A stretch of 57,042 nucleotides of DNA, from assembly GCA_036403515.1 (NCBI GenBank), contig DASWQV010000038.1:1-57042 (forward strand), in the 5' to 3' direction. Both the position numbers and the translations under genes were made by a program. The notes beneath the pieces are model-generated. The model was not told where the DNA came from, did not search any database, and saw nothing but the letters and a program-made list of their open reading frames with translations. Origin of the DNA: VRUE01 sp036403515. GTDB taxonomy: Bacteria > Actinomycetota > Thermoleophilia > Solirubrobacterales > 70-9. Below are positions 1-7,629 of this stretch, in pieces (position 1 is the stretch's first letter; every line of letters begins with the position of its first letter).

Positions 1-641
1 GGGACGGCAGTGCTGCCGACGTGGTGGATGCCGCCCGTCGCCCAGCTCCCGATCGCCTCCTGCAGCGCGTCTCGCTCTGTGAGGAATCGCTGCGGCCACG
101 AAGGGTCGTATGAAACGAGCCGGATCGGCTCGTCCAGCTCGGCCCGAAGCCGGATGACGCGGTGGCCGCTTTGCTCCTCGCGCTTTTCGATCCCAGGCTC
201 AACAGCAAATCCGAAGCGCTTGTAGAAGGCGAGCGCAACGCGGTTCTCGGGCAGGACCCAAAGGATCGCCTCACGCCGGTTTCCTTCGCGCAACTCCGCG
301 AGCACCGCAATGAGCAGTGCGCCCCCCACCCCTTCGCGCCAATAATCCGGGTCGACGTATAGGGCGCCGATCTCAACCGTCGCCTCTCCGCCCTCCGAAT
401 CGCGGCTCGGCGTCGCCACCGAGCAGAATCCCGTGAGCTCGCTGCTTGATCTCTCGGCGACGAGGGTCAAATGGTTGTTGCGATCGTCCAAGATCGAGCG
501 CCACATCTGCTCGCGCTCGGACACCGCGAGGCGGTCGAGCACCGAGTCGGGGAGGATGCCGCGATAGGCCGCCTGCCAGGAGCGGACGTGGACCTCGGCG
601 ATGCGGCGAGCGTCGTCGTGGTCGGCTCTACGAAGGTTCAT
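1..641 (-). CDS. GNAT acetyltransferase - GrpB/UPF0157 fusion (partial, runs off left edge)
   Basis: Translation from the ATG at 641 gives a GNAT N-acetyltransferase domain over about residues 1-165, with the acetyl-CoA loop near residues 102-108 (WREGVGG). It is followed without a stop by a second domain from about residue 173 (RLVSYDPSWPQRF, then HHVGSTAV near 207-213). That second domain is the hallmark N-terminus of the GrpB/UPF0157 nucleotidyltransferase-like family. The reading frame is open to base 1, so the C-terminus is missing. GNAT enzymes move an acetyl group from acetyl-CoA to an amine; the substrate here is unknown. The fusion is directly visible, but any joint function is inference. 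The next minus-strand gene begins upstream at 1185. Confidence 0.8.
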   Translation of the reverse strand, partial: MNLRRADHDDARRIAEVHVRSWQAAYRGILPDSVLDRLAVSEREQMWRSILDDRNNHLTLVAERSSSELTGFCSVATPSRDSEGGEATVEIGALYVDPDYWREGVGGALLIAVLAELREGNRREAILWVLPENRVALAFYKRFGFAVEPGIEKREEQSGHRVIRLRAELDEPIRLVSYDPSWPQRFLTERDALQEAIGSWATGGIHHVGSTAV

Positions 642-669
642 CTGCGGTAAATCCCAGCGGCAAACTTAC

Positions 670-1185
670 CTAGAGCGGCCGCACCGTCGCCTCGGAGTCG
701 CCGAGCATCTGAGCGAGAAGCAACCCGCCGACCTCGCAGCGAATCGGGAGGGCTTTGCTCAGTGTCTCCTTCATTGCGCTGGAAGCTTCCGCGCTCGGGC
801 CACGGCAAACCGTCAGATGGAGGCGCCAGCCCTCGTTGATCGCATCGGCAACGCCGACCGCCTCGAGGATGCTTGCTCGCAGGCGCAGCAGCTCACCGTC
901 GTCGTTAGGGAACAGGCAGATCGCCTCCCCGAGGCTTCCGATCACGTCGAGCGAGAACCGCGTCCCCTCCATTGCCGCTGCCAGTTCGCGGAGCGCTCCG
1001 GTGGGCAGGGCCACTGATGTCGGCCACGGACCGGCGAGGGTCATATGGGCCGGAATGCCGTGCGCACTCGACCAGTCGCCAGCTCGTCGGAACGGTTCCA
1101 CGAGCGCCTCCGCCTCTGCCACCGGCATCAAGATCGACTGGAACTGAGAAGTCCTCTCGCTGCTCGGCTCGGGAAGCGTTCTCAT
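670..1185 (-). CDS. 2H phosphoesterase / 2'-5' RNA ligase-like protein
   Basis: A 171-residue protein with two HxT signatures, H47-M-T49-L and H123-L-T125-V. These define the 2H phosphoesterase superfamily (2'-5' RNA ligase, cyclic phosphodiesterases). Such enzymes act on 2',3'-cyclic or 2'-5' phosphodiester bonds; the substrate is unknown. The start ATG at 1185 overlaps the TGA of the upstream GNAT reading frame (ATGA), so I prefer it over the longer ORF that begins at 1287 with low-complexity Arg/Ala sequence. It probably forms a cotranscribed pair with the broken GNAT gene. Confidence 0.75.
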   Translation of the reverse strand: MRTLPEPSSERTSQFQSILMPVAEAEALVEPFRRAGDWSSAHGIPAHMTLAGPWPTSVALPTGALRELAAAMEGTRFSLDVIGSLGEAICLFPNDDGELLRLRASILEAVGVADAINEGWRLHLTVCRGPSAEASSAMKETLSKALPIRCEVGGLLLAQMLGDSEATVRPL

Positions 1186-1684
1186 TCCGACCGGTCGTCC
1201 AGTAGCCGCTCGACTACCAGCACGTCTCGCCACTCGCCGTCGAGTCGGCCGTGGCGCAAATGCACGCCCACTGCCTTGAAGTCGCAACGCTCAACGAGGC
1301 GGACGCTGGCGCGGTTGTCGGTGAAGAGCTTGCCGATCATCTTGTGGAAGCCTCTCTGCTCGGCCGTTGAGGCGAGTGCTTCGGTGAGCGCCGTGCCAAC
1401 CCCGCGTCCGCACGCTGAAGCGGCGACGTAGACGCTGCACTCGCCGATGCCCGAATAGCAAGGGCGAGCGCTGTAGGAGGCGATACCGGCCCACCGATGA
1501 CACCCTTGCTGTCATCGCTGACTAGTAGTGGGAAACGCTCATCCGCGACGCGCGCTTCGAAGTCCGCTGCGGATCGCAGCTCAGTCTCGAACGTCGAACT
1601 TCGCTCTGCAATCGCGGCGTTGTAGATCGCGCACATCTCCTCAGCATCATCGGGGAGAGCGTGGCGCACAGCTTGTTCGTTCAT
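1182..1684 (-). pseudogene. GNAT acetyltransferase (phosphinothricin acetyltransferase-like), frameshifted
   Basis: The first frame from the ATG at 1684 gives a typical start of this family (EMCAIYNAAIAERSSTFET...) and runs normally to the sequence KGVIGG. The family-like continuation (WAGIASYSARP, then CGRGVGTAL, NRASVRLVERCDF and WRDVLVVERLL) lies in another frame and ends with the TGA at 1182-1184. Joining the halves needs one extra base near 1495-1500, where GGTGGGCC could be read as GG-T-TGGGCC. This is either a recent one-base deletion or a sequencing error. The acetyl-CoA loop (GRGVGTA) is intact in the second half. Its stop overlaps the start of the 2H phosphoesterase gene. Confidence 0.75.
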
Positions 1685-1849
1685 GGCCGGATTCTCGGTG
1701 GACAGCCCTCGCTAAACAATGGCCCCCTGGCCAAAGCGCTTTATACGCCAGCAAGGGTCACTTTCGACGCTGAACGATCTACCGGACCTATTGGACAGGC
1801 TGGAATGACTCTCCTTCTCCGGTGCCGACGTTCCTGACAGGATCGACTT

Positions 1850-2452
1850 ATGCACCCGATGGAGCCGGTTGAGCTGCGCGGCGATTTAGTTGCGATCGAG
1901 CCGCTGAGTGTCGAGCACGCTGCCGGCCTGCTCGCAGCCGCAGATACCGAGGAGGTCTTTGCCTGGCTTCCATACGCTCGACCAACAGACCTCGACCAAG
2001 CACGAGCCTGGATTGACAGTGCCCTCGCCGATCGACGCGCGGATCGACGGTTTCCGTTCGCTGTTCTTGGCGCCGCGGACGGCTCGGTGATCGGGTCCAC
2101 GTCCTATTGGGACTTCGATGCTCACAACGCCCATGTCGAGATCGGCTCAACCTGGCTCAATCGCGCATCCTGGGGCACCGGCCGCAACGCCGAGGCAAAG
2201 CTCCTGCTGATGACCCAGGCGTTTGAGACCCTTGGCCTGGAGCGCGTTGCCTTCCGCACCGACATTCTCAACGAGCGCTCGCAGCGAGCGATAGAGCGGC
2301 TCGGCGCGACCAGAGAGGGCGTGCATCGCCACGAGGTGCGCCGACGGGATGGCAGCTGGCGCGACAGCGTTCACTACTCGCTCCTGCGCGAGGAGTGGCC
2401 GGCAGCCAAAGCGGCACTGGGCGAGCGGCTCGCGGCAGTTGAGGCGAGATGA
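1850..2452 (+). CDS. RimJ/RimL-type GNAT acetyltransferase
   Basis: A 200-residue protein of the RimJ/RimL type of GNAT. It starts with ELRGDLVAIEPLSVEHA, has the acetyl-CoA loop WGTGRNAEAK near residue 105, and ends its fold with LNERSQRAIERLGATREG, the usual motif of this group. It probably acetylates an amino terminus or a small amine. A second in-frame ATG at residue 4 could be the true start. Its TGA overlaps the ATG of the HAD gene (ATGA), so the two are probably one operon. The 165-base gap upstream separates it from a divergent minus-strand gene and should hold both promoters. Confidence 0.85.
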   Translation: MHPMEPVELRGDLVAIEPLSVEHAAGLLAAADTEEVFAWLPYARPTDLDQARAWIDSALADRRADRRFPFAVLGAADGSVIGSTSYWDFDAHNAHVEIGSTWLNRASWGTGRNAEAKLLLMTQAFETLGLERVAFRTDILNERSQRAIERLGATREGVHRHEVRRRDGSWRDSVHYSLLREEWPAAKAALGERLAAVEAR

Positions 2453-3312
2453 CGGGCGTGGAGCCTGGCTCGGCCCTCTACGTCTGCGACCTCGACGGGA
2501 CGCTCTTGCGCTCCGATGCGACGCTCAGCGGCTTCGCGCGGGACGGCATTAACCAGCTACTCGACGCCGGGGTTCACCTGAGTCTCGCCAGCGCTCGCGG
2601 TACGGCGGGGATGCGCGCCCTACTCGACGGGGTTCGCCTGCGGCTGCCCGTGATCGAGCTGAACGGAGCGTTCGTCTCAGACATGAGCAGCGGCCGGCAC
2701 GTCGCCAGCAACGTCCTCTCTGCACCGGATGCGTGCGCCGCCGTCGAGATGATCCTCTTGACCGGGGTGGACCCGGTCCTCTCGACCTGGGACGGCAGCC
2801 GGGACCGGGTCCACTTCGGCGCCCGCGCCAACGACTCGCTCAGCTGGTACGTCGAGGAGAAGCGCAGGCACCGCGACCCGCGGCTGGCGCCCTGCGACGA
2901 TCTCCTCGCGGTCGCCGGCGGCGAGCAGGTGGCGCAGATCACCACCTTCGCCCTGGACGGGGGGGCCGAGGCGCTGACCGACCGCCTTCGCGGCGCGATC
3001 GGCGCGCAGGCGAGGGTCCACGCCGCCGCCAACGTGTACTGGCCGGGCTGGACCGAAATCACGGTCTCGCACCGCGCGGCGGAGAAGGGGGCTGCGGTCC
3101 CGACCCTGCTCGACGCCTGCGCCATCCCCGATGCCGAGGTGATCGCCTGCGGAGATCATTTGAACGACCTCGGTCTGTTCGCAGTCGCGTCGCACAGCAT
3201 CGCTCCGGCGAACGCCCACCCCACTGTGCTGGAGAGCGCCGCGGAGATCGTCGCGTCAAACGACGAGGACGGCATCGTGCGGTACCTGCTCGAACGCCAC
3301 GCCGCCTCTTAA
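2449..3312 (+). CDS. HAD-family hydrolase, Cof type
   Basis: A 287-residue HAD phosphatase of the class IIB (Cof-like) layout. It shows motif I DLDGTLL at residues 14-20, motif II S-A-R-G near 47, the motif III lysine in AAEKGA, and motif IV GDHLNDLGLF. These proteins usually dephosphorylate sugar phosphates or nucleotides in the cytoplasm. The start overlaps the stop of the GNAT gene by four bases. The stop TAA shares the palindrome TTAA with the stop of the convergent GNAT gene at 3309. Confidence 0.85.
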   Translation: MTGVEPGSALYVCDLDGTLLRSDATLSGFARDGINQLLDAGVHLSLASARGTAGMRALLDGVRLRLPVIELNGAFVSDMSSGRHVASNVLSAPDACAAVEMILLTGVDPVLSTWDGSRDRVHFGARANDSLSWYVEEKRRHRDPRLAPCDDLLAVAGGEQVAQITTFALDGGAEALTDRLRGAIGAQARVHAAANVYWPGWTEITVSHRAAEKGAAVPTLLDACAIPDAEVIACGDHLNDLGLFAVASHSIAPANAHPTVLESAAEIVASNDEDGIVRYLLERHAAS

Positions 3313-3791
3313 GCGGAGCCGCTGAGGAGGCAGCCGTATTGGATCTGCGTGCGCGTCAGCACAGGTGCGGTTTTGCCCGTAGTCGCCATTCCGACACCCT
3401 CGTAGAGCCTGCGGGCGGGGGTGTTATCGCTGTAGGTCCAGACACCCGCCCACTGGTAGCCCAGCGAGCGGGCTGCGTCGAGAACATGGAGGACAAGCGA
3501 CCGACCGATCCCTGTTCCCTGCGCGGCGGGGTGCACGAAGACCATCGAGATATGCAGAAGCGTCGGATCGAGCTCGCCCTCACCATGATCGAACCGGCCT
3601 GGCTCGGCGAGCGCCATGCCGAGGATTTCTGGCCTGAGCGCCACGAACGCCAGGGCATCCGAGGCCGAGAGTTTCGCGCGGATGCGGGCAGTGCGCTCGG
3701 CCCCATGCGGAGCGCCTCGGGCGACGTTCGCTGCGTGCCACACTCTGACCGCGGCCTCCAGCTCATGGGGAAACATGCGGCGAACGCTCAC
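3309..3791 (-). CDS. GNAT N-acetyltransferase
   Basis: About 160 residues with a clear GNAT core: FPHELEAAVRVWHAAN, HISMVFVHPAAQGTGIGRSLV (acetyl-CoA loop) and YSDNTPARRLYEGVGM. I chose the GTG at 3791 (VSVRRMFPHELE) because the open frame further upstream (to 4103) encodes unlikely Arg/Ser/Pro-rich sequence that overlaps the HAD gene antisense. An ATG at 3776 is an alternative. The substrate is unknown. It is the fourth GNAT in the cluster and converges on the Cof-type HAD gene. Confidence 0.8.
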   Translation of the reverse strand: MSVRRMFPHELEAAVRVWHAANVARGAPHGAERTARIRAKLSASDALAFVALRPEILGMALAEPGRFDHGEGELDPTLLHISMVFVHPAAQGTGIGRSLVLHVLDAARSLGYQWAGVWTYSDNTPARRLYEGVGMATTGKTAPVLTRTQIQYGCLLSGSA

Positions 3792-3861
3792 TCGCGGGAT
3801 GGTATGCCGATTGTTTAGCGGGTCGTGGCCAACGCCCCGCAGCGCATTGACAAGCCGACCC

Positions 3862-4500
3862 TCATGCGACGCCGGAGATGAGCCCTGGCAAGTCCTCCAT
3901 CGCCGTGAAGACAGCGTTGGCGCCGTCGAGGCGTGCAGCGGGCGTTGCGGCTGCGAAACCAAGAGCCGACATCCCGGCGGCCTTGGCCGCGGCGATGCCG
4001 AACGGGCTGTCCTCGACAACAATGCATCGCTCCGGCGGAGTCGACAGGCGCGAGGCCGCGTGCAGAAAGAGGTCCGGAGCGGGCTTGCCGCGCTCGACTT
4101 CATCGGCCGAGATGATCCGCCCAGCGAACCGATCCCACAGCCCGGTCAGGCCGAGGGTGAGACGCATCTTTTCGTGGCTACCGCTGGAGGCAACGCAGGC
4201 CGGCAGCTCGATCCTTTCAAGAGCCTTGACGATCCCCGGCACGGGGGTCAGCTCGCGCCGAAAGCCATCCCGAACCGCCACGTCAAGCTCTGCCTCCCAT
4301 CCGTCCGGTACTGGCTGCCCCAGGCGCTCGGCGAGAATGCGCAGCGTCGCCGGCATGCCCAGGCCGAGGAAATCACGGACACATTCCTCGTAGCTCATCT
4401 CCAGGCCGAGCGCTGAGATGCGCTCCGCCTGGATTCGCAACGAGATACGGTCGCTGTCGACCAGCACGCCGTGGCAGTCGAAGATCACGAGCTCAGCCAC
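3862..4500 (-). CDS. HAD-family phosphatase (beta-phosphoglucomutase-like) with altered motif I
   Basis: A 212-residue HAD protein with a C1-type cap: VIFDCHGVLVDSD at 5-17, motif II VASSGS, the GKPAPDLFL lysine motif, and VVEDSPFGI as motif IV. The usual motif I is DxDG. Here residue 10 is His (D8-C-H10-G), read from codons GAC TGC CAC GGC. In the family the first Asp is the nucleophile and the second is the general acid/base, so this copy may have altered or slower chemistry. The rest of the fold looks intact. It lies head to head with the GNAT-VOC fusion gene, with about 30 bases between the starts. Confidence 0.85.
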   Translation of the reverse strand: MAELVIFDCHGVLVDSDRISLRIQAERISALGLEMSYEECVRDFLGLGMPATLRILAERLGQPVPDGWEAELDVAVRDGFRRELTPVPGIVKALERIELPACVASSGSHEKMRLTLGLTGLWDRFAGRIISADEVERGKPAPDLFLHAASRLSTPPERCIVVEDSPFGIAAAKAAGMSALGFAAATPAARLDGANAVFTAMEDLPGLISGVA

Positions 4501-4528
4501 GGCTGCGAAGGGTACGGTTCAGCCACTG

Positions 4529-5440
4529 ATGGGGGGCCGGTTGCAGATCGCCGACGATTCTTACCTCCGCCTGCTCGAGGAGGCGGACGCAAGGGAGCTT
4601 CACGCTCTGATCGAGGCTAACCGAGCCCACCTCGCGCGCTGGCTGCCCTGGGCCTCGGGCCAGGGCTTCGACGACACCCTCGACTTCATCCGCAAAACTC
4701 GCTCGCAGGCGAGTGAGAACGACGGCTTCCAGGCCTCGATCGTCATCAACGGCAGCATCGTCGGCATGGCCGGTTATCCCGGCGTCGATTGGGACAACCG
4801 CTCGACTCGCATCGGTTACTGGCTAGATGAGGCGCATCAGGGCAGAGGGATCGTGACCGCCGCGGCGCGGTTTCTCGCCGATCACGCGCTGACGGTTTGG
4901 CAGCTCAACCGAGTCGAGATCCACGCCGCCACCGAGAACCGACGCAGCCGCGCAATCCCCGAACGACTGGGCTTCCGCGAGGAGGGGACATTGCGTCGTG
5001 CGCAGCTGGTCGACGGCCGCTATCTCGATAGCGTGATCTATTCGACGCTGGCGGCGGATCACTCGGCAGCCCCGGCGCAGATCATCGAACTGGACCACGT
5101 GCAGGTCGCCGCACCTGCCGGGAGCGAGGGCGACGCCCGCGGGTTCTATGGAGACCTGCTCGGACTCCCAGAGCTTGAGAAGCCCGAAGCTCTCCGAGGC
5201 CGTGGCGGCGTCTGGTTTGCTTGCGGGGCCCAGCAGCTTCACGTCGGAGTGATCGACGACTTCGTGCCGGCGGTGAAGGCACACCCCGCGCTACGTGTTC
5301 GCCAGTCAGACCTCGACCTGATCGCCGAGCGATTGGCTGCGGCCGGAACCTCTGTGCAGTGGGACGATGCGATTCCGAATATGCGTCGCTTCTATGCCGC
5401 CGATCCCTGGGGCAACCGGATAGAGCTGCTCGCCAGTTGA
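4529..5440 (+). CDS. GNAT acetyltransferase - VOC (glyoxalase-like) fusion
   Basis: A 303-residue two-domain protein. Residues 1-170 are a RimL-like GNAT (WLDEAHQGRGIVTAAARFL, then ENRRSRAIPERLGFREEG). Residues 178-303 are a vicinal-oxygen-chelate domain (IIELDHVQVAAPAGSEGDARGFYGDLLGL, ending RRFYAADPWGNRIELLAS). In VOC proteins the His of the first strand and the Glu of the last strand (IEL) bind metal or ligand; such domains include glyoxalases and antibiotic-resistance proteins. I start at the ATG at 4529 because the open frame upstream overlaps the divergent HAD gene and looks non-coding. The joint substrate is unknown. Confidence 0.8.
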   Translation: MGGRLQIADDSYLRLLEEADARELHALIEANRAHLARWLPWASGQGFDDTLDFIRKTRSQASENDGFQASIVINGSIVGMAGYPGVDWDNRSTRIGYWLDEAHQGRGIVTAAARFLADHALTVWQLNRVEIHAATENRRSRAIPERLGFREEGTLRRAQLVDGRYLDSVIYSTLAADHSAAPAQIIELDHVQVAAPAGSEGDARGFYGDLLGLPELEKPEALRGRGGVWFACGAQQLHVGVIDDFVPAVKAHPALRVRQSDLDLIAERLAAAGTSVQWDDAIPNMRRFYAADPWGNRIELLAS

Positions 5441-5516
5441 GCGACGGTGTGGGTCAATCGCAGCTGAGCGATTTATCGAGAGCATTGGGCGAGTTTCTGT
5501 CAGTCTCACCACCTCA

Positions 5517-6281
5517 ATGAGCGAGACCGCCTACGACCGGATCGGGCGTGGCTATGCCAAGTCGAGGCAGACCGAGCCCCGCATCGCTGCCCGCATCGAG
5601 GCAGCTCTCGGAGATGCGCAGAGCGTCGTCAACGTCGGTGCCGGGGCAGGCTCCTATGAGCCAGTAGATCGCGATGTCATCGCGGTCGAGCCATCGCGGG
5701 AGATGATCGCCCAGCGCAGTCCCGGTGCAGCGCGGGCGATCTGTGGCTCCGCCGAACAGATCCCGCTGCCGGACGACGTTGCGGATGCGGCCATGACCAT
5801 CCTCTCGATCCATCACTGGGACGATCCCGCACGTGGAATACGGGAGATGCGTCGCGTCGCTCGCCGGCGCGTCGTCATGCTGACCTACGACCCCGATTGC
5901 GTCCTGCGCTGGTGGCTGAGCGACTATGCCCCTCGGATCGCAGCAGACGATGCCAGGTGTTTCCCATCGCTTGACGCTCTGCTCGGCTGGCTCGGCGATG
6001 GAGTCGTAGAGACGGTTGAGGTTCCCTCGGACTGTTGCGATCTCTTTCTCGGCGCTCTCTGGGCTCGGCCTGAGCTGGTTCTCGCGGATGAGATACGAGC
6101 TTCGACTTCGGGCTTCGCCCGAATGGACCCCGGCCAAGAAGGAGCAGCGGTCGCCAAGCTGGGGGCTGACCTTGAGAGCGGCGCTTGGGACGAGCACCAT
6201 GGACACCTTCGCGAAATGGACGAGTTTGATGTCGGACTGCGGCTAGTCGTCTGCGAGTTCGACCGACGAGCCCGAACTTGA
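5517..6281 (+). CDS. class I SAM-dependent methyltransferase
   Basis: A 254-residue UbiE/Methyltransf_11-like enzyme. The SAM-binding motif is VVNVGAGAGSYE near residues 38-49, followed by VIAVEPS (acidic loop), the post-motif AEQIPLPDDVADAAMTILSIHHWDDP, and REMRRVARR. It opens MSETAYDRIGRGYA, as many of these do. The substrate is unknown. Its TGA overlaps the TTG start of the Nudix-like gene by four bases, so the two are probably cotranscribed. Confidence 0.85.
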   Translation: MSETAYDRIGRGYAKSRQTEPRIAARIEAALGDAQSVVNVGAGAGSYEPVDRDVIAVEPSREMIAQRSPGAARAICGSAEQIPLPDDVADAAMTILSIHHWDDPARGIREMRRVARRRVVMLTYDPDCVLRWWLSDYAPRIAADDARCFPSLDALLGWLGDGVVETVEVPSDCCDLFLGALWARPELVLADEIRASTSGFARMDPGQEGAAVAKLGADLESGAWDEHHGHLREMDEFDVGLRLVVCEFDRRART

Positions 6282-6772
6282 CCTATCGAGGCTCCTACCT
6301 CTGGCAACTTCGACAGGCCATCGGCCACGATCTCGTCCTCATGCCTGGGGCGATGATCGCCCTCCAGCGGGACGACCAGCACGTCCTCCTGACCAAGCGC
6401 ACCGATGATGGAAGCTGGTGCTTGCCTGCCGGCGCCGCCGAGCCGGGCGGGAGCTTTGCCCGGACGGCGATCGACGAGCTGGCCGAGGAGACGGGGATCA
6501 AGGTCATGGAGGCCGACCTCGTTCCCTTCGGCTGTCTATCGGAGGCAGAGGCGCACACGATCCGTTATCCGAATGGTGACATCACCCACTGCTTTGCGTT
6601 GCTCTTTTTGGCGACGAGCTGGCAGGGAGACGCCTGCCCCAACGAGGAGGAGGCGACGGACGCGAAGTTCGTCAACCCGGCAGCGCCTCCGGAGCCGCTT
6701 CATGCCCCCACTGGTCATGCGCTGGAGCTCTTGCGAAGCTACCTCGACAGCGGCGCTTTTCAGCTCCGCTGA
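6278..6772 (+). CDS. Nudix-like hydrolase with degenerate Nudix box
   Basis: A 164-residue protein with a Nudix fold: MIALQRDDQHVLLTKRTDDGSWCLPAG, then the box region GAAEPGGSFARTAIDELAEETGI. Against GX5EX7REUXEEXGU the first Glu is Gly and the Arg of REU is Asp, while the EE pair is kept. Nudix proteins cleave nucleoside diphosphates linked to another group. With two signature residues changed, activity is uncertain. The start is TTG, overlapping the methyltransferase stop as TTGA. It is the last host gene before the tRNA that carries the prophage. Confidence 0.75.
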   Translation: MTYRGSYLWQLRQAIGHDLVLMPGAMIALQRDDQHVLLTKRTDDGSWCLPAGAAEPGGSFARTAIDELAEETGIKVMEADLVPFGCLSEAEAHTIRYPNGDITHCFALLFLATSWQGDACPNEEEATDAKFVNPAAPPEPLHAPTGHALELLRSYLDSGAFQLR

Positions 6773-6865
6773 GCCCCGGCATCACCGGGATTTCAGATCG
6801 GGTTTCGTTCCCTCCGGCGTTCCCTCCAGATTCGGCCTAGCTAGGATTCGGCTCTGTAGTGCCCT

Positions 6866-6952
6866 GGAGGGGTGCCGGAGTGGTTGAACGGGGCAGTCTC
6901 GAAAACTGTTGGCGTCGCAAGGCGCTCGTGGGTTCGAATCCCACCCCCTCCG
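6866..6952 (+). tRNA. tRNA-Ser (CGA), target of prophage integration
   Basis: An 87-base class II tRNA. Acceptor GGAGGGG (6866-6872) pairs with CCCCTCC (6945-6951), and G6952 is the discriminator. The anticodon loop CTCGAAA has anticodon CGA. A long variable arm and the T-arm GTGGG-TTCGAAT-CCCAC follow. No CCA is encoded. The last 59 bases belong to the 62-bp repeat shared with the right prophage end, so the phage restores the 3' half of the gene on insertion. Confidence 0.95.
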
Positions 6953-6955
6953 CTA
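6894..6955. other. attL core (62-bp direct repeat, left prophage end)
   Basis: These 62 bases, from the anticodon stem to three bases past the tRNA 3' end, are identical to 56902-56963. Outside this stretch the two copies differ at once on both sides. Placement inside a tRNA next to an integrase gene is the classic tyrosine-integrase attachment arrangement. The left copy completes a full tRNA; the right copy is only a tRNA fragment. Confidence 0.95.
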
Positions 6956-7051
6956 GTGGTGAAGCCGTTTGCGGCGCTGTAAGAGCGATCACGCGGGTTA
7001 GCATCGCGTCAGGAACGGACGGTGCGAAACAGCAGGTAAACGCTGGGGAAC

Positions 7052-7079
7052 GCAGCGCCGTGCAGCGCAAGTGCAGCGC
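7052..7079 (+). promoter_or_regulatory. candidate integrase arm-type sites, left (three GCAGCGC)
   Basis: Three GCAGCGC heptamers in direct orientation at 7052-7058, 7062-7068 and 7073-7079, spaced 10 and 11 bases, about one helical turn. They lie about 100 bases inside attL. The same heptamer occurs twice in the same orientation inside the right end. This is the pattern expected of arm sites bound by the N-terminal domain of a lambda-type integrase. The assignment is inference. Confidence 0.55.
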
Positions 7080-7081
7080 GG

Positions 7082-7396
7082 TCATGCCCATATCCCCACG
7101 CTGACCTTGCGGACCAGGCCGCGCTTCGCCAAGCGCTTCATCGCCGACAGGCCGTCGGTGGAGGCGTAGTGGTAGCACGCGAGTTTCGACGGGCCGACGC
7201 CCTTCGCGCACTTGGTACCGCGAGCCAGGTGGACGATGACCCCGGCTTCAACCGAGCGGATCTGCCCTTTCTCGTTGATCGTGTCGAGAATCAGCCGCTG
7301 TGCCTGGGTCAGCCGCCCGCCAGCGGTCGAGGTTCGGCGCGCCTCCTCCATCGAGACCTCGCGGCCATCGAGGGTGATCTGGGACTCACCCGCCAT
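7082..7396 (-). CDS. small winged-helix-like phage protein
   Basis: A 104-residue protein (MAGESQITLDGREVSMEEARRTSTAG...). Its C-terminal half, LTQAQRLILDTINEKGQIRSVEAGVIVHL...YASTDGLSAMKRLAKRGLVRKV, reads like a winged-helix DNA-binding fold. It is the gene nearest the left attachment site. The ATG at 7396 overlaps the TGA of the upstream CxxC gene (TGATG). It sits downstream of int and is probably read with it. No specific function is recognised. Confidence 0.6.
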   Translation of the reverse strand: MAGESQITLDGREVSMEEARRTSTAGGRLTQAQRLILDTINEKGQIRSVEAGVIVHLARGTKCAKGVGPSKLACYHYASTDGLSAMKRLAKRGLVRKVSVGIWA

Positions 7397-7629
7397 CAAC
7401 CATCGCCACCTTCCGCGCCGCCGCTCAAGGACATGACCCACCGCTCGCGAGGATGAAGCGAGACGTGGGTGAACCGGATGCCCTTGAAGTTGATGTTCTG
7501 GATCGGTCGCTCCGACGCCTCGCAGCCGGGGACGGGACAGGCGATCATCTCCAGCACCTGGGGGTCCGGCTTGTCAGTCCGCATGTCGAACACCCAGCCC
7601 ACGTCGTGGCAAAGCGTGCAGTCAGACAT
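7396..7629 (-). CDS. small Cys-rich (zinc-binding) protein
   Basis: A 77-residue protein opening MSDCTLCHDVGWVFDMRTDKPDPQVLEMIACPVPGCEASER. The pairs CTLC and CPVPGC look like a four-Cys zinc site, similar to small phage zinc-ribbon proteins. The start overlaps the integrase stop (ATGTCTGA) and the stop overlaps the next start, so it is translationally coupled in the int operon. Its function is unknown. Confidence 0.6.
   Translation of the reverse strand: MSDCTLCHDVGWVFDMRTDKPDPQVLEMIACPVPGCEASERPIQNINFKGIRFTHVSLHPRERWVMSLSGGAEGGDG

Noticed and set aside
6956..7081. Possible leader or gene between tRNA and the first prophage gene
   Set aside because: No coding pattern; explained by the arm-site repeats.
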